Source: Arthrobotrys musiformis (taxonomy: Eukaryota; Ascomycota; Orbiliomycetes; Orbiliales; Orbiliaceae). From it: a stretch of DNA of 64,000 bases. The notes beneath the pieces were generated by a model. The model ran no database searches and was not told where the DNA came from. It saw nothing but the letters and a program-made list of their open reading frames with translations. The stretch spans positions 2,046,001 through 2,110,000 of the forward strand of contig JAVHJL010000005.1 of assembly GCA_036971715.1 (NCBI GenBank), given 5' to 3'. Of this stretch, positions 35,201 to 47,152 are shown piece by piece; position 1 is the stretch's first letter; every line of letters begins with the position of its first letter. A program made the translations under genes and the position numbers.

Positions 35201-38200
35201 AATATGACACAACTGGTTTGTTAGGTGAGCTAGCACTCGTACCAAATGCAGAGGTTGGGGCAACCGGTTTTCCGAATGCTGAAGTCGTAGATGTATTTTT
35301 CGCAGAGAAGGCCGGGGCTGTTTTAATAGGAGGCGAAGTAGGTGTAACACCAAAAGCGGGCGCCGGTTTTGGAGACGATGAGACACCGGTCGATCCGAAT
35401 GCTGATACGGGTTGTGCGCCAGATGTGCTCCTTTGAAGAGCGCTTCCGAACAGCCCAGTTCCAACCTGGCTGGACGACTTTATGGGTGATGTAGGCCCAA
35501 ATGCACTGACTGGAGCGTTTGCTTTAGATCCTGAGGCCGAAAAAGCAGGAGCAAGTGCTGGGGCTTTGCTTGTTGAGTCAAATGCCCCTTTTGGTTGTTC
35601 CTTGTTCAAAGTTGAACCAAAAAGCCCACTACCGAAAGCGGACGATTTAGTTGGGTCTGCGGGAGGCTGCGCACTTTGTCCAAAAGCAGGGGCAAGGGTT
35701 TTGGGTGTTTCCTTCGCGGTTGTCGCGGAGTTAGCAGTCGTCGAGATATTGAACATATTCCCGCCACGAACGCCTTCTCTTGGTCGCTCCACCTCATCAT
35801 CGCTGTCTGCCATCTCATCATCCTTAACATTATTAGAGGCAGCTGGTTGAGAGAGAGCTGATCCGAGGGAGTTTCCAAAAGCGCCAAAGGCTCCGGTCCC
35901 TGCACCTAGGCCTGAGGGTTTGGTGGTATCTGGCGTTGCGGAAGATCCAAACGCACTAGAAATAGCAAAGCCGCTTTGGGCCCCAGACCCAAAGGCGGAG
36001 GCCGGGGCATTGCTCTTGAGACTGCCGAAAGTATTGGCCTCCTTAGAAGCAAATGGATTGCTCGATCCACCCTGTTGTAGGAAGGCTGGCGATGCACCCG
36101 TGTTGGTATTGGCGGTCCCAAACCCAGCTCCTCCCGAAAATTTAGCAAATCCGCCAGCGTTCGGCGCAGCAGCTGAACCAAACGCCGATAGCTTTGAACC
36201 CAACTGTGAAGTTTGGCCGAACCCCGTCCCAGAACCCGAAGACCCAAACGCAGGCTGTCCAAATGCCGGGCGAGCCTGTGCTAAGGCCGTTGTCGACCCA
36301 AAAGCAGGCGCCGCATTGCCCAAAGGGGTAGGCGATCCAAAAGCAGGGGCCGTGCCCCCAAGTCCTGTTGTCGACCCGAAAGCAGGGGCCGTAGGCTTCG
36401 CCCCAAATGCCGACGTCGCAGATTGTGCCCCGAAAGCAGACCCAGTAGATGAACCAAAAGCTCCAGAAGACATTCCCGGCCGTCCAAGCGTAGATGTCGA
36501 TCCAAAGGCGGGTTGTCCGAAGGCGGGTTTTGCAGCTGGCTGTCCAAAGGCAGACTGTGGTGCAGAAGGCTGGCCAAAAACTGGTTGAGGCGTGGAGGTT
36601 TGGCCAAATGCCGACGTCGGTTGAGAAGGTTGGCCAAAGGCTGGAGCCAATTGAGGCGGTTGGCCAAACGCCGACGTCGGTTGGGATGGTTGACCAAAAG
36701 CTGATTTCGGTTGGGATGGTTGGCCAAAAGCAGATGTCCCTGTTGAAGGGTTTCCAAAAGCGCTGGTCGGTTGAGATGTCTGTCCAAAAACCGAAGTGGG
36801 GGCGGACGTCTGACCAAAAGCCAGAGGCTTCGAGGGCTGCCCAAACGCAGATGTCGGGGTGGAAGGTTGGCCAAAGGCGGGCTTCGGTGTGCCAAACGCG
36901 GATGTCTGCGACTGGCCAAATCCACTTTGGCCGAATGTAGGCCCGGTGGTCCGCTGCGGGGTCTGTGGCGGTTGTTGAGCTTCATACGCAAGCAGCTCTG
37001 GATACGCGGCCGATGAATTATCAACTTTGACGGCATCTGAATATACCACCCAATAGGCGGATATTAGGCCCTCATTCGTTAGAACCCACATGCAGGGCAG
37101 TGAGGTCGCGGACTGCTCGACATTAGGGAAAGGATTGCTAACACGCTCCGCATCGGTAGCGGTAAGATCTAGCGAGAAACCGATAGGGGTGGCCTCCACA
37201 CCATCTGCGGTCAACGGCAAAGTTGCGCGGCGACCATCACTCATGATCGATGTTGGCGTAAATGGTGTGTTATCCAATCTCATAACTGTACCGATATCGG
37301 TGGAGCAAGTGTTCGATAGAACGAGACAATCCTTTAGATTTGGACCCCAGGCCTTGAGGTGGATAAAAGAGTGATATGTTGGGCGAGAGACCATTCCAAA
37401 AGGAGGGGTCATGTCGTTGACTCTGTAAAATGTATGCTTGTGCGTGCTTAGCTCCCGCATCAATACAAAGTGAACCGATTCATTGTCAAGTTCTTGGCCA
37501 GGTTGGGGTTTCGGAGTAATAACGACGAAGATTATTGTAGATTCCACCCAAAATGTCGACGACACAAAGTGGTTTGGATAGTTAGGAATGCCATCCACAG
37601 CATCGGCTCCACTGCCATCCGGCCTAACCCAAGCGAGGCCGCCGGACGAACCGCCGCATATGATCTGTTTCCCCTTTGGGCTCCAGGATACCGTTGTGAC
37701 GCCAGATTTGAGATTTTGCTGGACACTATTCGTTTTAAGATCGACTATACCGAGGCGGCCATCTTGTCCCCAACCAGATCCAACCACGATACAAACTTTC
37801 TCAGCATCTGTTATCGTTGGGATGGGTTTCATTTCAAGCAACGGGTCGGTATTTATCTGCGATTGAGGCTGGACACCGTTTCCCTTGCTGAGGATGTCAT
37901 CAACGAGATAGACCGCTATTCCGCCTAGTTGGGCTCCAAGCAAAAGATAGGTGCCATCAGAGGTGAACGCAACGTGAGAGAGTCGGATCGACATGGGGAT
38001 GATGCATTCTGGCTGAAAAGGCAGGGTATTCCCATTGGCCGCGGAGGTGTTCTTGAAGGCAGCCCTCAAAGTCGAAGTACGAGCAACGACGACACCTATG
38101 AAGAAAACGTTAGAATCTAAAAGACAACGATTTGATAAAGTCTACTAACCTTGGGGCCCTCCTGCCGCGAAAAGTTGTCTTTTCTGACATATCGATAGTA

Positions 38201-38544
38201 GTTGCGAGGAAGGTATAGGTAAATCACCCTCGGGATACTGCCCTTCGAAAACCTTGACCTTCAGCTCGCCAGCAAGAGCTACATAACCAAGCAACTAAAC
38301 AAAGAGTCAACAACCATCATAATGCAGAAGGACGAGGGTTCAAACTGACATCAGATTCACTCTCCTGTACTTCATCACCCATTACTACCTCAGCAGGGCC
38401 CTGGGGAACAGCGATGCTGCTCGACCGAGAGAATGCAGTACCAGGAGCGGTCTGTGCGATACTGTTCGAGCGCGAAAATGCATTGCTAGGAGCGCTCTGG
38501 GAGTTGTTTAGGACCCCGAAAGCGCTAGGTTGACCGAACGACAT
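32215..38544 (-). CDS. NUP159: FG nucleoporin, Nup159/Nup214-like, 2025 aa
   Basis: Five exons on the minus strand (38350-38544, 38150-38294, 33636-38095, 33272-33557, 32215-33206) join in phase to 2025 codons plus stop. This protein sits on the cytoplasmic face of the nuclear pore, where it docks the mRNA-export helicase Dbp5. Residues about 60-450 form an N-terminal WD-like beta-propeller (HVAFTSDGTYLLLGAQ, TTVSWSPKGKQIICGG). Residues about 480-1090 are FG repeats, mostly SAFGQPS and PAFG. They are followed by Pro/Ser-rich linkers, a very acidic stretch (about 1345-1400) and a charged coiled coil towards the C-terminus, the part that anchors Nup159 in the Nup82 complex. It is longer than yeast Nup159, mainly through the FG and linker parts. 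The first intron needs the weaker donor GTCAGT. Confidence 0.9.
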
Positions 38545-40376
38545 CTTGACGACGTCGCCGGTTATCCTACGGATTGATTATCAGAAGTGAGGAGGATTAG
38601 GTCGAAAGAAGATGCGTAGGTTCTAGGGGCCGGATGAACTAGGTGTATCCGAAGCGTGGCCGCTAGAACAGCAGTTGCAGGTGGGAATAGTTTGTCGATT
38701 GTTGTCGCGGGCAAGATAGAAGAGAGGTGCTGTATCAGCTCCAATTGGCCAGAGATTGGCCTCGGAAGATTCGTTAGCAGGAGCAGGCGCTAACACGCGC
38801 AAGGATATGAAGCTGAATTGAAGGTGAGATGATGTCGTGAGAATGATGAAGCGGGTGTCGGCGACGGAGATGTGGAAGTGGAGGTGGAGATGGAGATTTG
38901 GTTCTTGATGGGCCGTTCGTTGGGTTGGCTTGATGTCGAGTTTGACGCGCTGGATTTCAAGATAAAAAAGCAAAGCGACACAACAACGACGTCGAGGATC
39001 CTGTTACCACGCAACACACCAACACATGTTCCTTGTCAATGCAACATTTCCCACTTCCCATATATTAACCCCCATATATTAAGCACCGAAGCGGGATATA
39101 AAAATGGTGTATACTAGCTATCTGCCATGTATAGATCGCATGATCATTGGACTTCTTGAGCATCATTTCCAAGCTGTAAAGCATATCTATAATCACTGTT
39201 ATGTGATCCATGATCATAGAATATTAATTATGGGAAAAATCAACATTGCAATATTAATATTGAAGAATCACACCATGATCCATTGCACAAATACTCTCAC
39301 ATGAGTGTGGGCACCTGGGGGAGGTTGGGTACGAAGTCATGGTAGTCCGAATTCGAGGCTGTTTAGTCTATGTCATTCCTAACATCCTAGCTGCCGTTAC
39401 AACTGGGACTTCCCAAGTGTTCGTATATACACGTAATTTAAACTGTTTAAATGGTACAGTCAAGATCAAATCCCGTGGAGTCTATAGATCTACATATCTG
39501 AGTATATATGAGACCGGTCAGGATAGCCCACTAGCCAATCTAAATGACAAGGTTAACATGAAGCCAACCGTTAGCCGCTCTATAACGGGCGAGATGTTGA
39601 ATTGTAAGTACTTAGGTAGGTCTAGGTATATATAACGCTTCAAACTACACGTGCGCAGGAAATTTATCCACAACGTGCACCACATTGTGCAACTTAACTT
39701 TTGTCGGAATACAACCCCGTACAAAGCGGGCCATGTAGAATCGACTTCGGACGATAACATAAACATTCCAAAGGCTAATTCCAGGTTTGAACGTCCCAGC
39801 AAGAAACACCAATCTGCAATTGTATTGGATGACCACACGGAACCCTAGTGCAGCGAAGGCAGACTAGGTATGTTTCGAAGCTCCATCCCCTCTCTGTAAC
39901 AGCTGCACAGCTGTATACATGTATCGTGCTGACACTCCGCCCATGGGTACATGTAGTCTTGGGGGTACATGCGTTTTAAATTTTGCTTTCAGTACTGAGC
40001 GCCTGGGTTTAAGACTATATAAAACCGAGGGACTCTCTTTACCGCTGGCATGCATTTAAACATTTTTGCTTTCATAATCCTCCATTAAATTCCTACATAA
40101 AGTTTTATGTGGTACCGGTGCTCACCTGCGTTCCAAACTGCAAAGCTAGAGTCTAAATATCGACATATCCTCGAAGCTTTCATTTAAAACGTTTAAACTT
40201 ATAAAAAAGATTCAGTTTAAATCGAATACTTAGAGATTTGCCCTCGAGCCTTGGCCAACTCGATCTATAGAAGACGCACCATTTGAGCTCTTAATTAATA
40301 CAGCCTTTCCAGACGCCCCCAAAATTTAAGACCTCCCAGTAAGATTCAGCCGACCCGTCAAGGTCAACTCCACAGC
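38545..40376. other. AT-rich intergenic region
   Basis: About 1.8 kb upstream of the divergently placed nucleoporin (minus) and cupredoxin-like (plus) genes. AT-rich, with TAGGTAGGTCTAGGTATATATA near 39612-39633. I found no supportable gene, RNA or transposon. Confidence 0.5.
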
Positions 40377-42115
40377 ATGGCATCCAATCCATCTCCAACG
40401 CCGCTTCCAGCATCCTCGGTAATATTAGGGCGCCCGGAGGAGACACCCACGGGCTTAGCAACAACTATGACACATCTTGTTACTGTTGGCAAGGTATAAT
40501 CCTATTGATCCTGAGATAGTGGACACAGCCTTTCTAACCCGAGATCTTGGAAATAAACTCAAGAAAGCAGATAGATTTGACCCAGAGATCATCATGGCAA
40601 ACGCTGGAGATAAAATTTGTAAGCCTTTCAGTATACAGTTATCCTGACCCATGATTAGTCTTATATAATTATCCACATTTTGTTCATATTGTAAACAGAA
40701 ATCAAAGCAATTTCTCTAATCCAAGCGTATAATTAGTCTTCAGATTCTACCCTTCCAACCATTCGATAGTACGAGGGACCTTCGAACGCCCGTGTATACC
40801 TTACGAGATGCAAAATCCTAGAGTAGACAAAAATGGAGCAATATGGTCAGGGTGGGCACCTGTTCCGATGATAAAATTAGAGGTATGGTCTCATTTAAAT
40901 ACGATCGGTCCAATCCAAAGTAGCACTATAAGTATTCGCACCATTATCATCTTTTGGAAAAGATCTCGCTATACAATCAATATATATATGATTGATCTGG
41001 TTTCCTAACAATTCTATTATATTACAACATTTACGAAGATTATAGGATGAAATGCCATCGTTTACATGGACCGTACGGACGGCCGATCAACTCTTTCTCT
41101 ATTGTGGCGCTCCAGGTTCTTGCAACAAAGCCGGGATGGTAATGATGGTTAACCCGTTCGTAGCCCTATATATATGCACGAAGTTCGAGATTTATCATAC
41201 CGCAAAATTTCCTACCAAAGCTTACACCCTAATTGACTGCCTCCTTATAGAAATGGATCCGTTCCATTCGAGATATACCGTCAAGCTGCCCTAGCCGCTC
41301 CATTCGCTCTGACACCAGGACAACCATTTCCCCCAGACGAAAACTATGGCGGTCGATCCACAACCACGTCGTCTTTATCAATCCCACCCCCAACTAATCC
41401 ACCGGGCTCTTTTGAATCAAATTCCCAAAACAAAGATCTAGCAGCAATTGCGGGCATTGTAGTCGGAGGAATCGGCGCAATGGCTATCATAGGGCTTATC
41501 ATAGCCCTTGTTTTCCGGTACCGCCAACATCGTTCCAACGCGAAAGCGACAAACCCCCCGCAGCACGATAGCCAGCTCCCACCCGGAATAAACTCCACGT
41601 TAGGCTTCAATTCTTCTGGAAATCCATATTTCCACGGCAATAGCTCTTTTCCGTATACACCAGAACTGGCACCCAGCAGCCCCACTATACACCCCCACCG
41701 ATATTCAGGGTACATGCCTGGCTCGAATAGAGCTGGGAGGCCACAAAGCCATGACACAGCTCTTATCCCTGCTCGGGACGACGAACGACCGTATTTCGAG
41801 GGCGTCCATGGTACACAAAGTAGCATGAGCAGCGGTGGTGCAAGCCCCGTGTCAACAACGGGGGCACATACTCAACCACAACGGTCTGCTAATGCAGGAA
41901 GCCCGCATGGAAACTCAATCTTCAGCGGATCACATTTCCTGGGCAGAAGGGGTGCCAATCGGAGTTGGCAACACGGGGAGTACGGAACAAGGCAAAGGCC
42001 CGCTGAAATGGCGGCTAGTGTGCTCGAAGAGGAAAAGTGTGGCAAGGACGAAGATATGACTGTTGTCGATGCGACTGATTCCAGTGAGAGATACGGGCAA
42101 GTTTACCCCAAATAG
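40377..42115 (+). CDS. Cupredoxin-like single-pass membrane protein, 430 aa
   Basis: Five exons (40377-40493, 40564-40618, 40737-40882, 41046-41155, 41251-42115) join in phase to 430 codons plus stop. The joined N-terminal half has the fungal extracellular cupredoxin pattern: VTVGKK, FDPEIIMANAGDKI, FRFYPSNHSIVRGTFERPC, PSFTWTVRTADQLFLYCGAP and AGMVMMVNPNG. In related copper proteins the sites are His (in NHS), Cys, His and Met. Here the second His position, five residues after the Cys, is Ser (GSC), so copper binding is probably lost or altered. One membrane helix follows (about 207-230, GIVVGGIGAMAIIGLIIALVF), then a Ser/Gly/Pro-rich cytoplasmic tail. No signal peptide is seen at the chosen ATG, so an upstream exon may be missing. 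The protein probably acts at the cell surface; its role is unknown. Confidence 0.82.
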
Positions 42116-43461
42116 TCACAGGCCAGAAGGTCTTTTCCAAATCGATGACCATGACTTTCCGGGTCTGGTGAGGAATCTAGTTTAGTTAAATTTCCTACAA
42201 TATTTTCTTGAAGAAATCGACAGGAATTATTTAGTTGAAACGCAGCCTAGAATATGCCTTTATATGTAAGCTAGTAAACGAATATCTATATTGTCGCTTT
42301 GGCGCATGCGTATCTCAGTGTTGAGATCCCGCCTTAATATTGATGCGACCGTTTCATAGTACATTTGCAAGTTGATCATTGAGCAGACGAGTATTATTGC
42401 AAGACAGTCCGGGATTTTGACGACGGACTTAAGCTGAACCGCAAACACATTTAAACATTTATGCACATTTGAAACTAGGCGTCACACAAAGCTTGCAAAG
42501 TTACAACCATGGATTCCTGTATGTATGACCCTCGTATACCTTTCCCGCGACTTATGACGATCGTGAATTCAGCGCTGCACTGCCATGTGCAATACAACAA
42601 CCTCATGTAACTTGGCGACTTCGATGCAACGCTACCTGAACATGGCTTGGTCCCTTGAACCCGCAAAGGGATACTATGCCCTTGGAATTCGAACAAAAAG
42701 TAGTCTGGGAAGTAAGGCGTCGCTTTTTAATTTAATTTATGTGGTTCCTTCTTGTGTAACCTTCGCAAGTTGTTGGTGTTGGTGGCTGTTGTGGCGGATC
42801 TCGTGGCTTACATGCTTGGCATAACCGGTGGAATTGCCATGTGAGGTCTAATTTCCTGAAGAATTGCCTGAGTATGTGCAATACTACATGTGAGTCGACC
42901 ATATAGCTACCTAATAAGCTTAGAAGGTTGGGGGGTTCGACTATTGTTACCTTGAAATTTAAGATTAGATTAAGGAGGCTTGCTTGTGTCAGCTCTCAGG
43001 AGCTTATATCGATATATCTAATCAATTTCTAATATAATATTACACGCGTGATCATAATCCTATAGTATATATATACCTAGGTACTTAAGTAAGTATATAT
43101 ATAATATATATTTCCCTCCAGCCCATGCAAATAAATTCAAACGACGTAAACTAAGAGCTGCGGATCCATTGCGATGCTAGCGCGATAGCGGAGGTCTACT
43201 GAATAAAACCAGAAAGATATATATATATCGATAAATCGAGTTCCTATAACATGCAGATGTTTTGAGGTATGAGTATATACGTATATTGAAAAGGTTTTCT
43301 CTAAAATTAATTTATATTATATCTAAGTTGAGCCTACTACTAGGTAAATTACGAATAAAATACAGGTATCGAAAGGGAACAGGTTTTTGCTATCTAGTTA
43401 ATCTTATATGGTCATTCTCGGTATATCCCTATACCTAGTATGCATTAAGCTAGATAGATAT
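42116..43461. other. AT-rich intergenic region
   Basis: About 1.3 kb between convergent genes. It includes TA-rich simple sequence near 43060-43110 and 43218-43232, and the palindrome TACCTAGGTA at 43074-43083. No gene is supported. Confidence 0.55.
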
Positions 43462-44049
43462 CTAGTATTGCCAAGCACCGAACTGCTCGCTGGTGAACTC
43501 AACAGCCTGGTTGCTGAAGCCCAAGCAATCACGGGCGCAACCGCTTGGGACGTCCTTGTCAGCTGGCTGTCCAACGTAGACCTTCCATGGTCCGGTGTTC
43601 TTCTTAGCTGGGCAGGCAATGAAGCCACCCTTCTTGTGGGTGATGGGCCTCAAGCCGTTGTCCTTGTTCTTGGCTCCAAGGACCCATCCGTCTTCAGTAG
43701 ATCCTGGTGGGATGTAGGCGCTGTGGGCCTGGGTGTAGCTCAAAGAACCATCTGGGGCAACGTAGATTCTTTGACCTCCGGGAACGGCGACATTCAAGGA
43801 GGAGTAGCCATTTCCGAAAGCGACTGCGGTGTATTTGCCGGATGGGCAAGAGCTGGCTGGAACTGGTGGGGTTGGGCAGTAGGAGGATGGCTTCTCGAGG
43901 CCAATATAGAACTTCTGGCCGGAGGCGTTAACCTGACCAAAGTGAATTGGAGAAGCGGATCGGAGCGACATCATGGTGAAGCTGAGGTTAGATGGAGCTG
44001 GCGCCGCAGCGACGGCGGTAGCAAGAAGGGTAGCGAGAGTGAACTTCAT
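43462..44049 (-). CDS. Secreted IgE-binding-protein-like cell-wall protein, 195 aa
   Basis: A single exon encodes 195 residues. The start MKFTLATLLATAVAAAPAPS is a clear signal peptide. The mature protein begins with the pattern SFTMMSLRSASPIHFGQVNASGQ, continues with KFYIGLEKPSSYCP, SCPSGKYTAVAFGNGYSSLN and VPGGQRIYVAPDGSLSYTQAHS, and ends with WKVYVGQPADKDVPSGC. This fits a family of small fungal secreted proteins annotated as IgE-binding or cell-wall proteins. I recognise it by pattern only. Six Cys could pair, and two N-glycosylation sequons lie near the N-terminus. It is likely released or attached to the wall; biochemical activity is unknown. The A-rich upstream sequence at 44184-44196 may be part of the promoter. 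Confidence 0.85.
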   Translation of the reverse strand: MKFTLATLLATAVAAAPAPSNLSFTMMSLRSASPIHFGQVNASGQKFYIGLEKPSSYCPTPPVPASSCPSGKYTAVAFGNGYSSLNVAVPGGQRIYVAPDGSLSYTQAHSAYIPPGSTEDGWVLGAKNKDNGLRPITHKKGGFIACPAKKNTGPWKVYVGQPADKDVPSGCARDCLGFSNQAVEFTSEQFGAWQY

Positions 44050-45474
44050 TTTGAAATGATAAATAGGGTTTGATTAATATAAAGATTAAATCTTTGTTAT
44101 TTTGTATTCGAGTGAGAACGAGAGTATTCCTGTTAGGGAGATGTAGTTGTAGAAGCTGAAGAGCTGTGACTTGATGATGAGATAAAAAAAAAAAAATTTC
44201 AATCTGGTTGACCTCAAGGGCGTCCTTTTATATTCGAGATGTGAAGATCATTTTCATAAGACATGGATTAAGCATTAGCCAGCTCTCAACCTTGACATCA
44301 TCCGCTCTCGGTTATTATCCACAATGCAACCCTAAACTGGGGGGCGGAGTTTTTATTGGAAGAGCCGCTGGGGTCTCTCAGAGGAAAGACATTCTTCAGT
44401 TGCAACTGCAGGGTATGCTCCAGGCTATCGCGGAACTCTTTTACCCGAATGCCTCACTCCACTGGCGTAAAGCTTCACTTTTCTTGAACAGGAACGGAAC
44501 GTTCTATGGGCCTTCCTAGAATTTCTTTGCATTCCTTTGTTTTTTGTTTCGAATTTTCCAAGGTCTCAGTGGCTGATGCCCTGCAAGCTTGGCATATGTC
44601 AAAGTTCCGAGGTGCGCCAGCATATGCGAAGGAAGGTCTAAGTTACATCACAAAATAGGTAGGCAGCTGATGATTTCTCCTCGGCTTTGAGCCCATCGGG
44701 CCAATGCGAAGTAACCAGGAAAGGGCTGCAAAACCTGGCCTAGATTTACGGACTAGACTCTATCGATCCCTTCCCCAGAATCGTATGAAGCAAGACAGTC
44801 CGGTTTATTTTTGGAACCCATGGCCATGGTCAGCTACGACAACCGAAAAAAACCATTGGGGCTTTCGACCTTCGAGAAAGGAAAGCCCCCCAAAAAAACC
44901 AGGAAACAAATTGACAGAGAGGTTACGTTACAATCTCCTTCACATTAGTCGAAGATCGTCTATGGGTTTAGTTTGGACGAATTCCTCTTCCGGTTATAGT
45001 GTTGCACCAAGCCGTCGTTCTCCTACCTGAACGGGTGGCGTTTGTCTTAGCACGGCTCGCGCGGCGAGTTCGCAGATAGGCCCACTTGACCTGTTATTAA
45101 TTCGGAAGCTCCACTTTGAATATTTCCGTAGGAAGTTTTTGGATGAATAAGGCGATAAACTAATCACTGATGATACGGCTAAAATGTATAAATAGCTCCT
45201 GGCCGGCTATACATACTTATCAGAGACTGGCTCTATGATCTTCTAGAACCAGACCGACGAAGGTACCATGTTACCAAAAACCTGAAAATCATACATGGGA
45301 TGTCCTGGGCTTATGGCTTAGGCAGCCTGCAGAGAAACACGCCACAGTTGGACAAATGGAAGATTGAGCGCGAAGAGTGTTGCATTTCGAGGTCAGTGCA
45401 AATATTAAATGTCTCAACATTGAACGAATGCAGCCATGCGATGTTACCAGTCAAACCCTCCTGTCCTAACGCTC
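44050..45474. other. Intergenic region
   Basis: About 1.4 kb between the start of the IgE-binding-like gene and the end of the next minus-strand gene. Plus-strand open frames at 44208-44519 and 44704-45030 are antisense to or upstream of promoters and show no family features. No gene is supported. Confidence 0.45.
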
Positions 45475-47152
45475 TTATAAATGTCCTTTCTTAAAGACGG
45501 AAAACAATAAATACGGAATATTATAATCAGTAATCAGCGATCTCATGATATTATAAGAAGTACCAACAATCTCAAAAGCCAGATATTTGCGGACATATGG
45601 TTTTGTGACACGATTGCCTCGTACAATGACGACCTTATATCCATAGAGCTCCTGTAAAAAGCTCAGCTCATCATTAATAATCAAAGGGCTTTTGAAAAAA
45701 ATGACCCCCCTTGCACACTCCCCAGCCCTTCTCCTCCCTCATCGATAATAGCTGGGTCTTGTAAATCGGCGATCCCAAAATTGTTTTCGTCTTCGAAACG
45801 ATCCATCAAAGGCGTATCTGCGTCCGGATCGACTTCTGGACCCGAGAGCAACGTTTCTCCAGGTCCCAGTGGCGTCAAAACTTGATCAGTCCCACTTGTC
45901 TCTGAACCTGATTCCTCATCGTCAAGGTGATTCAGCGCCTCTTCTATCAACGCAAATTCGCTACCGTAATCATTGTCATTGCGGGAACCGTCGTCGCTAT
46001 CATCAGACTCGGCTTTTTTGAAGTTGTAGTTATACCCGTAGTAGGTGAGATATAGCCAAACTTGATGGCATTCAAGTCCAGGGATATCTCCTCGACCAAA
46101 AAGACGAGGGAAAACACTTGTATCTGCGGACGATTTCGAAGCTTGGATTTGAGTTGGGTCTGGTGGGATGCTAGGCCAGCACGCTGTTAAAAGTCACCAG
46201 TTATTAGTACAGATACTTGGGTTAGCAGCATTTGGATTCATATTTATGTCAATCATCTGACCCACCAAAGAACTCCTTTTCCTCGTAGGAGGCTTGCTGC
46301 CAGTTTTCGCCAACTGTTTCGATTTCATACAGGATCTCAAATCTTTTATCAGGTTTGTTGTTGTGAGTGTTGAAGCTTAAGAATCTGCAGTTGGATTGGA
46401 GAAGTGAGAATCTACAGTGATAATTTGGATCGTCAGTTGTAGAATTCCATAATGTCTCATGAGTTTCCTAACATCGTTGGTATATCACAAAAGCTCCAGG
46501 GCCTCAAGTGACATACAGTTCAACGGATTTGTCGTATAACCTGGTGAGCTTAAGCTCTCTAGTCGGACCATCAGACCCTGGAACAATTGTCGTAGTATCG
46601 ACTCTGATAGCCGCATCGTATTCCTGTCCAGTCGTTTTCACACCTAGCTTTATACCTCTAGGTATTAGTAATTCACTAGTAAATTTGCGCTCAATTCTTC
46701 CTGGATATACCTGGATATATTTAATATATTTCAGCATGGCAGGATCCGGATCTGGGACAATTAAACTCCATATCGCCGTTTGCTTGGAGAAACCAAGCGT
46801 ATTGGCCCATGGTCGAATGGTAACACTTGATCCTTCGAAGGATGGGTTTCCGTCTTCAAGCGGTATTTCGGCGTGTACTAAATCCAACAAACTAGAAGTC
46901 AACACCAGAGCCCGTTGGACGCTCTTAGGCCCTAAATAATTTGGTTAAAAGGGTATGAAGGACGAGACCAGTATGAAGGTGTTTCCTGAAATGAAGGGTA
47001 GAATTATATAACTGACACCAAAGGGGTTCCTCGGTTTTCCAAGGAAAGGTTGCAACATCGCTAGGCTGAACGCCTATTCTGAACTCATCATATGCATGGC
47101 ATGTCGAAGCTAGAAGCCACGCAAAACAACGAAGTAGAAGAAACACCGACAT
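45475..47152 (-). CDS. Secreted protein of unknown function, 446 aa (399 aa in an alternative model)
   Basis: Exons on the minus strand are 47017-47152, 46517-46931, 46266-46411, 45717-46183 and 45475-45651; all join in phase. The start MSVFLLLRCFAWLLASTCHA is a signal peptide, and the ATG at 47152 was chosen for it. The middle has beta-like blocks (SSVTIRPWANTLGF, AAIRVDTTTIVPG, RFEILYEIETVGENW). It is followed by an acidic region (ESDDSDDGSRNDNDYGSE) and a Gly/Asp-rich stretch. The last exon is inferred: without it the frame stops at 45681 (399 aa), but the sequence after that stop still reads like protein (YKVVIVRGNRVTKPYVRKY). An intron from a GTGCAA donor to TTTTTACAG restores frame. Intron 1 uses the weaker donor GTCAGT. 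No family is recognised. Confidence 0.65.

Noticed and set aside
34799..37036. Long alternative frames rich in Arg/Leu/Pro or Ala/Gly/Pro opposite the nucleoporin
   Set aside because: They are caused by the repetitive FG and Ser/Pro coding sequence read in other frames. The nucleoporin frame explains the region.
44704..45030. 108-codon plus-strand frame
   Set aside because: Composition is basic and random-looking, there is no splice-supported extension, and it lies in an intergenic stretch.
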